A stretch of 64,000 bases of DNA from Treponema maltophilum ATCC 51939 (GCF_000413055.1 NZ_KE332518.1:1489583-1553582), one strand, 5' to 3'; shown: positions 32,443-42,993, counted from the stretch's first letter. Numbers and translations: made by a program. The notes: generated by a model from the letters alone, not told the origin.

Positions 32443-34872
32443 TTATTGATTGACCAAATTGAACGAAAGAACGAATCTTCCGGCATTTTTGGTCGACGAA
32501 TTCCATTCAAAATTACCGTTTGTATTTTTAAACGACCACGCCCACATTAAGCGCAAAGGAAATTGCGGAAGCGAAAAACGCAATCCGGGGCCGAAACTGA
32601 AAAACAAATCGTTTGCCGAAAAGTCCGTAAACAGCTCGTGGGGCAAATTCTTTACCGCAATCATGTCGGCAAAAAAGTCGAGAGAAAAGATTCCCGGCGC
32701 AAGCGGCATACGCAGTTCGAGCGAAGAAGACCACATTGCCATCCCTTTAATCGACGAAGATTGGTCTCCGCCTGCAGCCCAGCCGCGGCCGTTAAACATG
32801 CCGTCAATAATCAACAGATTCGACTGACCGATAACGGAACCGGGCGCCGGCACCAAAAAGGAAAAGCCCGTGTATCCTGCAAGAACAAACTTTAAATTCC
32901 ACGTTTCGGAAACCGGCTTATCCAAAAGGGTAAAGTATTTTTCCGCCTTTGTGTCGGTCCGCAGATAATATTCCGATTCGATCTTGGGTAAAAGCCCCGT
33001 CCACGAAAACTGTTGACTGAAAAACCAACCCTTCGAAGGATCATAGAGCGTATCGCGCGCGTTAAAAGCGCCCTTTATCCACACCGCATTTTCCACGCCG
33101 AATTTACCGTGTTTGTCGCTGATCGTCGTATCGACCGGCTCATACAAAGACGCATCGTAAAAATTCCGTTTAAAGCTGTTTTTTATGCCGCCGGTAAGCG
33201 TAAACGCGGCAAAATCCCATATCCAACGCTTACCCAGCGCCGCGTCGGCTCCGAACGACAGTTCATTGTAATTCATATAATAATCGGTTTTATTCACTCC
33301 GCCCGGATAATAATTGTAATACAGGGTTTTCGCCGCGCGGTGCTTAAAGTTGAGGCTTGTATTGAAGTTGAGCAGGCGGTTTAAAAACCACGGATCGTTG
33401 TACGAAAACGACAAAGCCTGCTCGTCGTTCGAGCCGGTTATGTTGGCGCCGATAGCCTTTCCGGTACCTAAAAAGTTCGAATCTTTCCAGTTTGCAAAAA
33501 GAGAAACCGGCCACGAATTCGCTTCGGTTATGCCCGAAAAGGTAATGCCGAATTCTATCGACGTGGTTGACTGTTCTTCGACATTTATAACCAAATCGAT
33601 AAGATTTTCGTCGGAACCCTGCACTATCTGCGGCACTATCGCCGAAAAAAAGCCGAGATTGTACAAGCTGCGCAAACCCGTTTCTATTTTTTTCTTTGAA
33701 AAGATGTCGCCGCTTTCCAGCGGAATTTCGCGCAAAACGACATAGTCCTTCGTTTTCGTGTTTCCCGCAACGCTGATGCGCTCGATGTGGCTTCTGCTTT
33801 TTTCGGTTATATACAGAACGCACGAAATAAGCCGGTTTTCGCCGTCTTTTTTTATATCCGGATAAAAACTGTTCGACGTATAGCCGTTTTCGTAGTATAA
33901 ATCGGCGATTGCCGCCAATCCTTCCTGAAAGCGCGTTTGATTGAAAATCGCGCCTTTTTTAAGCTTAACCAGAGCGAGCAGTTCTTCGGTCGAAAAGATA
34001 AGGTTGCCTTGCAGCGTAATACCGTTAAAAACGTATTGAACGCCTTCTTTTACGATATAAGTCAGCGTAAGCTCGTCACGCTTTTTTTCTTCGTTATAGG
34101 AAGTTTCGCGCACGACGTCCGAAACGGCGGCATCCATGTAGCCGCGCGTTTGATAGTAAAGCAAAACGCTTTGCTTATCGAGTTCGAGGGAGCTTTCCTG
34201 AAAAGCGCCCTTGCTGAATAAGCCGGCTTCTTTGAGCTTCATATCTTTTTTTAAGTTTTTTTCGCTGACGGCCGAATTGCCCTGAAAGCGGATAGCCGCG
34301 ATGACCGTCTGCCGGCCTTCGTCTATATTAAAGACAACGTCCACGCCGCCGTCATCTTCTTTAATTTCGGAAGCGACGCGCGCATTCGTATATCCGTTTT
34401 CAAGATACAGGGTTTGCAGTTTTCGCTCGTCGAGCAGCACCTTTGAGGCGATGTACACGTCGCTTTCTTTAACGGTTGCCGCATCGCGCAGTTCCGACGT
34501 TTTAAGCCGCCTATTGCCTTTAAAAATCAAAGAGCGCACAACCGGCCGCTCGACCACGTTAAACTGCAAAATAACCGCGGTTTTTTCACCGTCGGCGGGA
34601 AGCGCGAGCGGTTCGATATCTTCAAAATATTCAAGCGCGTAGATTCTGTTGAGCAGGTCGGCGTACAGTTCGTCGGAAAAAGACTTTCCGATAAAGGAAT
34701 CGGTAACGGCGTTCAAGTCGGACATTTTGACGAATTTCACACCGTTGAATTTGACGGCACGGATTTCTTTTCCGTAATACCAGTTATTGTCGCTTTGCGC
34801 CGACAAAATCACAGCCGATGCGCCGAGCGCAAAGAGAAAAAGCAATGCTAAAAAACGCCGCTTGCCGTACAT
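32443..34872 (-). CDS. bamA: Outer membrane assembly factor BamA
   Basis: An 809-residue Omp85 protein. After a signal peptide (cleavage near ILSAQ) five POTRA domains run to about residue 420, then a 16-strand beta-barrel. The barrel loop-6 motif reads GRGW (in FNGRGWAAGG) instead of the usual VRGF/Y. The C-terminus ends NLVNQ, lacking a terminal aromatic residue. BamA inserts barrel proteins into the outer membrane. ATG 34872 has a GGGAGGTT site. It starts 13 bases after tamB ends and continues into skp. Confidence 0.95.
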   Translation of the reverse strand: MYGKRRFLALLFLFALGASAVILSAQSDNNWYYGKEIRAVKFNGVKFVKMSDLNAVTDSFIGKSFSDELYADLLNRIYALEYFEDIEPLALPADGEKTAVILQFNVVERPVVRSLIFKGNRRLKTSELRDAATVKESDVYIASKVLLDERKLQTLYLENGYTNARVASEIKEDDGGVDVVFNIDEGRQTVIAAIRFQGNSAVSEKNLKKDMKLKEAGLFSKGAFQESSLELDKQSVLLYYQTRGYMDAAVSDVVRETSYNEEKKRDELTLTYIVKEGVQYVFNGITLQGNLIFSTEELLALVKLKKGAIFNQTRFQEGLAAIADLYYENGYTSNSFYPDIKKDGENRLISCVLYITEKSRSHIERISVAGNTKTKDYVVLREIPLESGDIFSKKKIETGLRSLYNLGFFSAIVPQIVQGSDENLIDLVINVEEQSTTSIEFGITFSGITEANSWPVSLFANWKDSNFLGTGKAIGANITGSNDEQALSFSYNDPWFLNRLLNFNTSLNFKHRAAKTLYYNYYPGGVNKTDYYMNYNELSFGADAALGKRWIWDFAAFTLTGGIKNSFKRNFYDASLYEPVDTTISDKHGKFGVENAVWIKGAFNARDTLYDPSKGWFFSQQFSWTGLLPKIESEYYLRTDTKAEKYFTLLDKPVSETWNLKFVLAGYTGFSFLVPAPGSVIGQSNLLIIDGMFNGRGWAAGGDQSSSIKGMAMWSSSLELRMPLAPGIFSLDFFADMIAVKNLPHELFTDFSANDLFFSFGPGLRFSLPQFPLRLMWAWSFKNTNGNFEWNSSTKNAGRFVLSFNLVNQ

Positions 34873-34885
34873 ACAACCTCCCGGC

Positions 34886-37800
34886 TTAAAAATTAAATTT
34901 CCACGAAAAACTGATTGAAGTATGCGGCACAAGCAGTTTCCAATCCGAATTCAGTTCCGGAGCAATACTCCAACGTATGGCGGCAAAGGGAGTCGGCAAT
35001 TCAAAACCGATTTCCGGCTGAAAAACCAAGCCGCCCGTGCTTCCGTTTCGTTTTTTAAGGTTATCGTCGTAGGACAAATGCATCATGGCATCGGCATACA
35101 GCGTATCCCCGAAATACTTACCTATATAAACAGTCGTGTTATCCAAAAAGTTACCGGCCGACATCTGATTGCCGGTATTCAGATTCAAAGCGCTTGCAAA
35201 GGCATTCTGCAAAAACATAGTCCGTATGGAAAATATATCAAATTTGAGCAAATCGCGCAATCGGTTTTCGATGGTGCTGAAAACGGCTATCTGCGCGCCG
35301 TAGTCGGCCAAACCGCCGATCAGGGCGAGCGGGTTCGTGTCGGTTACGTCGCCCAAAAAGATTTGTCCCAAAAGGGTCATTATTTCCTGCTGCGTTTTTA
35401 CCGGCACCGACGAAAATGAGGGATTTAATCGGCTGAGCGGCTGGTCGGCAACGGTAAGCATAATGCGCACCGGGTTCCCGTCTTTGTCGCGCTCGCGGAT
35501 TTCGGCTTTGGCGCTCAGGCGCGGGTCGAACGATTCGGTGCTTTCGTTTAAAACCGCCGACGCTTCGCGGATATAAAAGGTTCGGTTCAAATACAGAATT
35601 TCGCCGCCCTTCATCGAAAAGGCTCCCGTAAAAGAAGATGTTCCGTAGCGCGTATCCATTTGTAAACGAAGCGGGCTTGTTTGCGTTACCAGCCCGCGCA
35701 AAAGCGGATTGACTTTTGACGGAATAAAAAGACGGGCCTTCGTATCGGTTGTTATCGTTAAATCGAGGGCTACATCGGTTTCGCTTTCGCTTTGCGCCCG
35801 GGCGCGCTCGGCAGCCAGTATAATAACCGCTTCAAGATCGGCAACTTCAACCGAACCGCTCACATCGACAAGATCTTTATCGAGCTGAACGGCGATGTCG
35901 GCCTTGCCCTTGCCCGTAAACACGCCGTTGGGCATCGCATACCGTACTTCGGCGCGCGTATCGTCGAGCGTATGTACTTTTAATGAAAGGTTGTCTATAA
36001 GCAGTTTTTTTAAGGCCAAGTCTACGCTTAAATTAAGGCGCGCGCCGCTTTTTTCGCCGATAAAGAGGCTGTCGGCGGCGGAAAAAACGCTGTCGGTCGT
36101 TTTTACGCGAAAATCGCTGCAAGTCATTTTTTCGCCGATATAATCGGGAACGCCGATCGTCATGTCTTTTCCGATAAACTCGGCATTGATAACGGGATCC
36201 GCGAGAGTACCGGTTATCGTTCCGCTTCCTTCGGCGCTTCCCGAATAAAGCGAAAAGGCGGGTAGATCCACAAGGCGCGAAAAAGTTTTTGCATCGGCCG
36301 CTATCGTGTCGACCGCTAAAAAGAGTTCGCCTTTTTGTACCGTGCCCGCAGCGGAAAAACGCACGGGAAAATCGCGGCCGGCGTTTACCGATATTTCTCC
36401 GTCGTCGAACAGCACGGCCGTTAGACCTTCGGAAGAGCCCGCCGTAAAATCGAAGCGGCCGGAAGTGCGCTCAAGGGCGATTGTATAATTTCTGCGCGGC
36501 TCAAAAAACGAACCTTCAAGTTTTGCGAGCATCAATTCCGCACGGAACGATTTTTCCTTCAGTGGCACCTTCTCTTCGTTTGGCGAAGGAATAAAAACAA
36601 AGGTAAAAGGACTCGCAAAGGTTTTGGTGCGGAAAAATTGATCGCTGCCGACTCTTCCTTCAAGACGGCCTTCGGCTTTACCGGAAAAATTTTTAAGCGA
36701 AAAATTTCCCGAAAAAGACCGGGCATTGAGCGTTCCGTACCGGAGGTCGCAATCGGAAAAAATAAGGTTTTTATCTTCGAGGCTCGCATTTCCCCGCACG
36801 AGCACGCCCGTCGTCCCCGCGGAAAAAGACGCCCGCTCCAAACTCAGTCTGAGCGACGGATTTGAAATCGTGCCCAAAGCGCTTAAGCTTCCGCTTACCG
36901 TATTACCTTCGTTTTGCAAAGCGATAAAGCGCCCCGCAGGCAGCGAGCGGATTTCGGCTTCAAGCGAAAAATAAATGTGCTCAAAAAAATCGATTTGCCC
37001 GTTCGGTATGCGTTCCGGATTGTGCAGCTGCAAAACCGCCGAATATTTTTCGTCGGAAAATGAATCCGCAAATGCCGCGTTCAGCGTAAGCGAATCGAAA
37101 ATGCCGTCAGAAAAATTCCACAAAGCATTGAGGTTTCCGTTGAGCGTCGATAACTCGTCGGCGTACACGGCTCTGTTCAAATACAGTCCCGAAGGGTCGG
37201 CCGACCCCGAAAGACTGATGCGCGGCGATATACGCGAGCGCTTGGACACTTCGGCAATTTCAATCTGTTCTATGCGCACGTTCCAATCGCTTGCGGTTCG
37301 AACATCGAATTGTACGGAAAAAGATGACGAAAACAGCACATCACGCAGTTCAAGCGGAAGAGAGGTGAACGACAGCGAGCCGCTTAAAGAGCCGTCTTTG
37401 TCGGCATAAGCCGACGCGCTGAAATTATAATCGCCGCTGATGTTTAAAAAGCGCGAGGGAACGAAAGCGCCGGAAAAAGTATAGGGCAGCGAATTTATAA
37501 AAAGCGATGCCGAAAAAAGCACTTCGTCGCTTGCGGACGAAAGATCGGCGTTTGCCTGAAGCCGTACCGACTGCCCCGAACCGGTCATATCGAAGCGCGA
37601 AATCTGAAAAGCCGATTCGGTACCGTCGACCGACAGTAAAAGCACTTGGTCGTCCTTTTGCGTATTGGCGACGACGACATACGGGCTGTTGTAGGTGAAG
37701 GTTTTAAAATCCGTCGAAAAAAACAAATCGGCCGAACATATGTACGGACTTAAAAACGGCAGCACGGCCGAAAGTCCCGCGGAGCTTTTTTTCGGAGCGC

Positions 37801-39391
37801 ACCACAGCGCGGCGATGCCGATCGAATCCAAAAACAGATTTTCCGTCGAAAGCTGCATTTGCAGTTCTTTTTGTTCGGCAAGCGAAAAGCTGCCGTTTAC
37901 GCGTAAAGCGCCGGCTCCTGCCGTATCGGCTTTGGAATAATCGAAAGCTTCAAAGGTAAAATCGCGCGAAAGGCCGGAACCGATCAAACGCAGCTGTAAG
38001 GCGGTTAAGCTGTTTTCGCCGAAATACAGCTGAGGTACGAAAAACAAACTTTCATTCCCGAACGATTCCATATATACGTCCGCCGATACGGCGTTTCCGT
38101 TCGGCAGCACGGCCGAATGAATGCGCGCCGTTCCCTGAGGACGAAGGTTGCGTATGTCCAAGCTGCCCGTATAATCGGCCGACAAAAACGGCGCCGACAC
38201 TTTCACAAAGTCGATATCCGCATTTTCTTCGCTGCCGGAAAAGCGGAACGATATATTGGCCGCATCCCGTTTTGCGCTCCGCTCAAGTGCAAGCGAACCG
38301 TCGGCCTTATAGCTCAGTTCGTTCGTTTTCCAATTCCACAAAGCTTCGTATTCGCCGGAAACAAAAAGGCGCGAAACCGTATCCAAAAAACCGCTCGATT
38401 TTTTCGGCTTGCATAAATCGAAAAGGTTTACGTGCTGTGCTTGGAGCGCAAGGCGCGCATGTTCGGAAGCGGTATCGGCGTTTAAAGTCAGCACAAAGGG
38501 CAAAACGTTTTGCATAACCGATGCGCGGAATGTGCGATCCGCATAAGAAGCGTACAGGTTCAGCGCGGGCACAAGGTAATCCGATTCTCTGAGCGACGAA
38601 AAGCGCAGCTGGGCAAAACTGTTTTCCGTATCGGCGGTGATTTTTGCCTGAACGGAAAAATCCAACGCGAGCTTACCGAATTGAACGGGATTTTTGGTGG
38701 TCGCGCGGAGGCTGTTTTTTCCCGAGAGCTGCAATTGAATCGCGTCGTTTTTCGCCGGACGGTTTATTTTAAGATTTGAAATTTTCAGTTCGTTTTCGAT
38801 CGAAGCGTCGGCATATACAAACGACGCATTTTTTACGCGGATCCGCAAAGGAAGTGAAAACAAAACGTCTTCAAAAGCCCCCTCGTCAGTTTGGTTTTTC
38901 CCGCCGCCTTGTCCGGTTTCCCCTCCGCTATACCGCCCCTTTCCGCTGCCGCCCTGCTCTTTGCCGGCACCGGATGCTTGCAGCAACGCGAAAAGGCGAT
39001 CGCGGACGGAATACTGCGTCAAATCGTCGTAATCCGCCTGTACGCCCGAAATAATCAGTTCGCCGAACGCATCGGACATACGGCCGGTCAATACCTTCAA
39101 AATGTTCCAGCGCAGTTTTATCGAGCGTATTTGCAGCACCGGCGCGTCCGTTTCGATATCGCTGACGGTAATGTCGGACATGCGGATGCCCGATAAAACC
39201 GAAGGAGAAAGCGCCTTATACGAAAGGGTCAAGCCGGTTTTGTCGCGCACGAAGGTAAGAAAGTCGCTTCGGATCCGCTTAAATGCCGCCGACGAAGCGG
39301 AAAGTGAGGGAACCACCGCGGCTGCCGCGGCAAAGGTTATGCCCAAGAGAATAATTATACTGAGTGTGCGCGACAAGGTCTTTTTTTTCAT
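34886..39391 (-). CDS. tamB: TamB-like translocation/assembly module protein
   Basis: A 1501-residue AsmA/TamB-type protein: an N-terminal membrane anchor (TLSRTLSIIILLGITFAAAAAV) followed by a very long beta-rich repeated region and the DUF490/TamB C-terminal domain (about the last 350 residues, with GKGKADIAVQLDKDL and the closing SISFSWKFNF). Such proteins form a groove across the periplasm for lipid transport to, or protein assembly in, the outer membrane. The start is ATG 39391 rather than a codon eight earlier. An upstream partner TamA is absent; the BamA gene is next to it, as in many spirochetes and Bacteroidota. Confidence 0.9.
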   Translation of the reverse strand: MKKKTLSRTLSIIILLGITFAAAAAVVPSLSASSAAFKRIRSDFLTFVRDKTGLTLSYKALSPSVLSGIRMSDITVSDIETDAPVLQIRSIKLRWNILKVLTGRMSDAFGELIISGVQADYDDLTQYSVRDRLFALLQASGAGKEQGGSGKGRYSGGETGQGGGKNQTDEGAFEDVLFSLPLRIRVKNASFVYADASIENELKISNLKINRPAKNDAIQLQLSGKNSLRATTKNPVQFGKLALDFSVQAKITADTENSFAQLRFSSLRESDYLVPALNLYASYADRTFRASVMQNVLPFVLTLNADTASEHARLALQAQHVNLFDLCKPKKSSGFLDTVSRLFVSGEYEALWNWKTNELSYKADGSLALERSAKRDAANISFRFSGSEENADIDFVKVSAPFLSADYTGSLDIRNLRPQGTARIHSAVLPNGNAVSADVYMESFGNESLFFVPQLYFGENSLTALQLRLIGSGLSRDFTFEAFDYSKADTAGAGALRVNGSFSLAEQKELQMQLSTENLFLDSIGIAALWCAPKKSSAGLSAVLPFLSPYICSADLFFSTDFKTFTYNSPYVVVANTQKDDQVLLLSVDGTESAFQISRFDMTGSGQSVRLQANADLSSASDEVLFSASLFINSLPYTFSGAFVPSRFLNISGDYNFSASAYADKDGSLSGSLSFTSLPLELRDVLFSSSFSVQFDVRTASDWNVRIEQIEIAEVSKRSRISPRISLSGSADPSGLYLNRAVYADELSTLNGNLNALWNFSDGIFDSLTLNAAFADSFSDEKYSAVLQLHNPERIPNGQIDFFEHIYFSLEAEIRSLPAGRFIALQNEGNTVSGSLSALGTISNPSLRLSLERASFSAGTTGVLVRGNASLEDKNLIFSDCDLRYGTLNARSFSGNFSLKNFSGKAEGRLEGRVGSDQFFRTKTFASPFTFVFIPSPNEEKVPLKEKSFRAELMLAKLEGSFFEPRRNYTIALERTSGRFDFTAGSSEGLTAVLFDDGEISVNAGRDFPVRFSAAGTVQKGELFLAVDTIAADAKTFSRLVDLPAFSLYSGSAEGSGTITGTLADPVINAEFIGKDMTIGVPDYIGEKMTCSDFRVKTTDSVFSAADSLFIGEKSGARLNLSVDLALKKLLIDNLSLKVHTLDDTRAEVRYAMPNGVFTGKGKADIAVQLDKDLVDVSGSVEVADLEAVIILAAERARAQSESETDVALDLTITTDTKARLFIPSKVNPLLRGLVTQTSPLRLQMDTRYGTSSFTGAFSMKGGEILYLNRTFYIREASAVLNESTESFDPRLSAKAEIRERDKDGNPVRIMLTVADQPLSRLNPSFSSVPVKTQQEIMTLLGQIFLGDVTDTNPLALIGGLADYGAQIAVFSTIENRLRDLLKFDIFSIRTMFLQNAFASALNLNTGNQMSAGNFLDNTTVYIGKYFGDTLYADAMMHLSYDDNLKKRNGSTGGLVFQPEIGFELPTPFAAIRWSIAPELNSDWKLLVPHTSISFSWKFNF

Positions 39392-39441
39392 CCGCTTATT
39401 ACGGTATAATAGCAAAAAATATAAGATTGTGGTAGAGAGTA

Positions 39442-40062
39442 ATGACGGTATCGGAGTTTGTTGTTTTTGAAGGGATCGACGGTTCGGGAACTTCCACGCA
39501 GATTGCGGCGCTCAAAAAGCGCTTGGAAGGGAAAAAAGTTTTTTTTACGTGCGAACCGACCGATCGTGAAACGGGTAAATTTTTGCGCAAGGTTTTAAAA
39601 GGAGAGATTGCCGTAGCGGCGCAAACGGCGGCCTATCTTTTTGCGGCGGACAGATGCGAGCACGTATACGGAAAAGGCGGCATAGCCGAACGCTGCGGTA
39701 AAAAAGAAGCGTGTATTTGCGACCGCTATCTTTTTTCGAGCCTTGCCTACCAAAGTATAGAATGCGGCGAAAAACTGCCGGCAAAGCTCAACGAAGATTT
39801 TCCGCTGCCGCAAACGGTTTTTTATTTCCGCATAGATCCTGAAATAGCACTCAAACGGATTCAAAACCGAAGCGTCGTCGAGATTTACGAAAAGCTTGAT
39901 TTTTTACAAAAAACGGCTGCCGCCTACGACAAAATATTCGCCGCCTTTGATAAAAAAAATACGGGCATGAACATCATCCGCATAGACGCTTCGCTGGATG
40001 CGGCCGAAATCGAAAAAATCATATGGAGCGCTTTGCAAAAACTTCCGATATTTGAATCGTGA
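39442..40062 (+). CDS. tmk: Thymidylate kinase
   Basis: A 206-residue P-loop dTMP kinase. The P-loop reads EGIDGSGTSTQ, with threonine where the Walker A lysine is expected (DGSGKST). Other motifs are ordinary: CEPTDRETG for the substrate site, DRYLFSSLAYQ for the DR(Y/H) motif, and YFRIDPEIALKRI. The missing lysine must either be compensated or reflect a lineage-specific variant. A TATAAT box at 39405-39410 and a GGTAGAGAG site precede the ATG. It is divergent from tamB and overlaps the next gene by four bases. Confidence 0.9.
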   Translation: MTVSEFVVFEGIDGSGTSTQIAALKKRLEGKKVFFTCEPTDRETGKFLRKVLKGEIAVAAQTAAYLFAADRCEHVYGKGGIAERCGKKEACICDRYLFSSLAYQSIECGEKLPAKLNEDFPLPQTVFYFRIDPEIALKRIQNRSVVEIYEKLDFLQKTAAAYDKIFAAFDKKNTGMNIIRIDASLDAAEIEKIIWSALQKLPIFES

Positions 40063-40673
40063 AGAAGTTTTTTAAAATCGCGGGAGCGGCCTTGCTGTGC
40101 GTTGCCTGCGCCCTGCTTTTCAGCTCCTATGCGATCTCTTACAAAGAACAGTACTACAAGCTGTACCACATTCACTATCAGCAATATCCCGACGACGTTA
40201 TGGAAAACATTTACTGGCTCGAACGCGCCGTCGCCGCGGACTTTGCCAATCCGCAATATGCCCTTGCCCGCATTACCGACAAAACGGATTGGGAAAAATA
40301 CCGCTATCTTTTTATGATGCACGTCAATTTAAAACTCATAGAACAGCACATGCGCCTCGGACGCACATGGGATAAAAAAATCGCCTATTTTTACGACGCA
40401 CCGTGGAAAGAAGAATACTTGCGGAATTTGGAAACGGCCGAACGCTGCTACCGCGCGGGTCTCTATTATTGGACGGAAGCGCGATTGTGGGCGGAAAAAG
40501 CAAACCAGCAAAAATTCCGTTTTTTATGCTTAAAAGACATACAAAATTGGGAAGACGAATGCTGGCGGATCGACCGCGGCGAACTTAATTACGAAACGAT
40601 TTTAAACCGCGAACTTGCGCGTTTGCAAAAAGTAAAAGAAACATTCCTTGCAATGGATGAAAATACCTATTAA
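40059..40673 (+). CDS. Conserved-looking exported hypothetical protein
   Basis: A 204-residue protein with an N-terminal hydrophobic segment (FKIAGAALLCVACALLFSSYA) acting as a signal anchor or signal peptide, and a helical domain rich in W, Y and R. Motifs such as ENIYWLERAVAADFANPQYALA and AERCYRAGLYYWTEARLWAEKA look TPR-like. The GTG start overlaps the tmk stop (GTGA), indicating translational coupling. No family is recognised beyond this helical-repeat impression. Confidence 0.75.
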   Translation: MKKFFKIAGAALLCVACALLFSSYAISYKEQYYKLYHIHYQQYPDDVMENIYWLERAVAADFANPQYALARITDKTDWEKYRYLFMMHVNLKLIEQHMRLGRTWDKKIAYFYDAPWKEEYLRNLETAERCYRAGLYYWTEARLWAEKANQQKFRFLCLKDIQNWEDECWRIDRGELNYETILNRELARLQKVKETFLAMDENTY

Positions 40674-40682
40674 AATAGGGGT

Positions 40683-41846
40683 ATGGACAATACCTCATTC
40701 CGTATAAATTATGAACCGGTGCATCCCGGAACGGCGCATACCGATATTGAATTTTATTCGGGAGCCGCTTCTCTTTTTGCCGCGCTCACCTCCGAGGAGG
40801 CGCTCGGTACCGAAAAAACAAGCGCCGGCGACGGTACGTCCGGCGCCGAGCGGGCGCCTTCGGGCGGCAAACGCATGTATATAACAGATACGGCCGTCGC
40901 CGCCATTCCGGCCGTGCGCGATTTTTTACAAGCCGAAAAAGAAAAAAAACAAACGGTTTTTATTCTCGAATCCGGCGAAACGCACAAAACGGCCGAAACC
41001 GTGCTGCGCATATGCGAAAGCGCCCTTAAAGCGAACTTGAATCGCTCTTCGGTGTTTGTCGGCATAGGAGGCGGCGTTGTCTGCGATCTGTGCGCCTTTG
41101 CCTGTTCAATATTCAAGCGCGGCGCGCTTTTGGAACTGGTTCCGACCACACTGCTCGCAATGACCGACGCCGCAATCGGCGGAAAAACCGGCTGCGATTT
41201 CGGAAGCTACAAAAACATGCTCGGCACCTTTTATCCTGCGCGCACCATCCGCATCGCGCCCGATTTTGTACAGACTTTAAGCGAGCGCGAATTCTTTTCG
41301 GGTTTGGCCGAAGCCGTTAAAACCGCCATGCTGTACGACAAAGATATCTTCGGCGTATTCGAAAAACAAAAAGACGCCGTTTGCAAAAGAGAAAAAGCCG
41401 TGCTCGCCGACATAATCCGCTCGTGCGCAAAAGCAAAAGCGGCCGTTACGGAAGAGGATTTAAGCGAGCGCGGAAAGCGTATGGAATTGAATTTGGGGCA
41501 CACCTTTGCCCACGCGCTTGAAAGCATCGCGGGATTCGGAAAACTCAGCCACGGCGAAGCGGTTGCATGGGGCATTTCCCGCGCGCTGCAAGTAAGCGTA
41601 AATTTGGGCTGCTGCGCGGCCGCATACAAAGAGCGCGTATTCGCCCTGCTCGAACAATACGGCTGGTGTACCGCTTGCCTTCACCCCGCCCTTTCCGCAA
41701 AGACCTGCGCGGCCGACCTGCTTTTACAGGCGATGAAACAGGATAAAAAAAATTCGGACGCGCGCATCCGCTTAATACTCCAAAGCGGTTTATGCTCAAC
41801 CCTTATAAAAGAAGTAAACGATGAAGACATACTCGCAGTACTTTGA
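40683..41846 (+). CDS. aroB: 3-dehydroquinate synthase
   Basis: A 387-residue AroB, the second enzyme of the shikimate pathway, converting DAHP to 3-dehydroquinate. The NAD-binding GIGGGVVCDLCAF, the VPTTLLAMTDAAIGGKTG block and the zinc ligands in NLGHTFAHALE and LSHGEAVAWG are intact. A short Ala/Gly/Ser-rich insert lies at about residues 40-60. Its presence means that aromatic amino acid precursors are made. An AGGGG site lies before the ATG. The 3' end overlaps the next gene by 26 bases. Confidence 0.93.
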   Translation: MDNTSFRINYEPVHPGTAHTDIEFYSGAASLFAALTSEEALGTEKTSAGDGTSGAERAPSGGKRMYITDTAVAAIPAVRDFLQAEKEKKQTVFILESGETHKTAETVLRICESALKANLNRSSVFVGIGGGVVCDLCAFACSIFKRGALLELVPTTLLAMTDAAIGGKTGCDFGSYKNMLGTFYPARTIRIAPDFVQTLSEREFFSGLAEAVKTAMLYDKDIFGVFEKQKDAVCKREKAVLADIIRSCAKAKAAVTEEDLSERGKRMELNLGHTFAHALESIAGFGKLSHGEAVAWGISRALQVSVNLGCCAAAYKERVFALLEQYGWCTACLHPALSAKTCAADLLLQAMKQDKKNSDARIRLILQSGLCSTLIKEVNDEDILAVL

Positions 41847-42993
41847 TTGGGCGGCAACATCGCCCGCCGACCGCGGCATAGCGCTTGAAGCCCTGAACGT
41901 ATCGCAGGAGTTCTATGCGAACCCTTCGAGCGTCCATAAAGCCGGAATCGATGCGCATGCAAAAATCGAAGAAGCGCGCAAACGCTGCGCCCGCGTGCTT
42001 AATGTCCGCGCCGATACGCTGATTTTTACGTCCGGCGGAACCGAATCGAACCACATACCGATCTTATCGCTTTTAACGCGGCCTTCGGCAGGAAGTATTC
42101 TTATCGGCAGCACCGAGCACGCCGCCGTGCGCGAACAGGCCTACGCGCTCAAACATGCCGGCTGGACTGTTCTTACCGCCGGCTGCACAAAAAGCGGGAT
42201 CATAGGCCCCGACGAAGTGCTCAAAAAACTGCGTGACGACACCGCCCTCGTGTGCGTTATGGCCGTAAACAACGAAACGGGCGCAATCCAGCCGATATAC
42301 GAAATCGCCGATGCATTAAGTGCGCGCACGGGGAAAAAACGGCCGAAACTCCACGTTGATGCGGTACAGGCATGCGGGAAAATACCGCTCGACTTATCGC
42401 ACGCGGGAATAGATACGGCTGCGATAAGCGCGCACAAAATTTACGGCATGCGCGGAACCGGCCTTTTGTACAGTGCCGCGCGGCAAGAACCCTTTTTGCG
42501 CGGAGGCGGCCAGGAAGGCGGCATCAGAAGCGGCACCGAAAACCTTTTCGGCATTTGGGCTTTAACATTGTGCCTCGAAAAATACGCCGCGCGGCAAAAC
42601 TTCGAACACATTGCGGAAAATCAAAAAAAACGATGTGCGCGCTTTATCGGCAGCTTGAGCACCGTCGGCTCATGCACAATCATACCGCAAAACCGCATAC
42701 GCGAACCGGAACTCTATTCGCCGTGGATCGTACAGGCAAGTTTTAAAGGCATTCCCGGCGAAGTTATGGTGCGCGCCTTGAGCGCACGGGGCTTTTATAT
42801 TTCAACCGGCTCGGCATGCTCCTCACATAAAAGCGGGACGAACGCCGGCAGGCCCGTTTTGGAGGCTATGGGAATCGACAAAGAAAGCGCTTTGTGTTCG
42901 GTACGTTTTTCGTTCGGCGCGCACACCTGCGATGAGGATATAGATAATCTTTTAAACGCTATACGGGAAGTAAACGCCTCGTTCGGTTCTTAA
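41821..42993 (+). CDS. Cysteine desulfurase (NifS/IscS-like)
   Basis: A 390-residue PLP-dependent aminotransferase-fold enzyme that releases sulfur from cysteine as a persulfide. PLP-lysine is in SAHKIYG, the substrate region has NNETGAIQP, and the catalytic cysteine loop is STGSACSSH. The N-terminal FDWAATSP is a variant of the usual YLDNAATT. Without a neighbouring scaffold gene I cannot say whether it serves iron-sulfur clusters or tRNA thiolation. It overlaps aroB by 26 bases and ends the tmk-aroB plus-strand unit. Confidence 0.9.
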   Translation: MKTYSQYFDWAATSPADRGIALEALNVSQEFYANPSSVHKAGIDAHAKIEEARKRCARVLNVRADTLIFTSGGTESNHIPILSLLTRPSAGSILIGSTEHAAVREQAYALKHAGWTVLTAGCTKSGIIGPDEVLKKLRDDTALVCVMAVNNETGAIQPIYEIADALSARTGKKRPKLHVDAVQACGKIPLDLSHAGIDTAAISAHKIYGMRGTGLLYSAARQEPFLRGGGQEGGIRSGTENLFGIWALTLCLEKYAARQNFEHIAENQKKRCARFIGSLSTVGSCTIIPQNRIREPELYSPWIVQASFKGIPGEVMVRALSARGFYISTGSACSSHKSGTNAGRPVLEAMGIDKESALCSVRFSFGAHTCDEDIDNLLNAIREVNASFGS

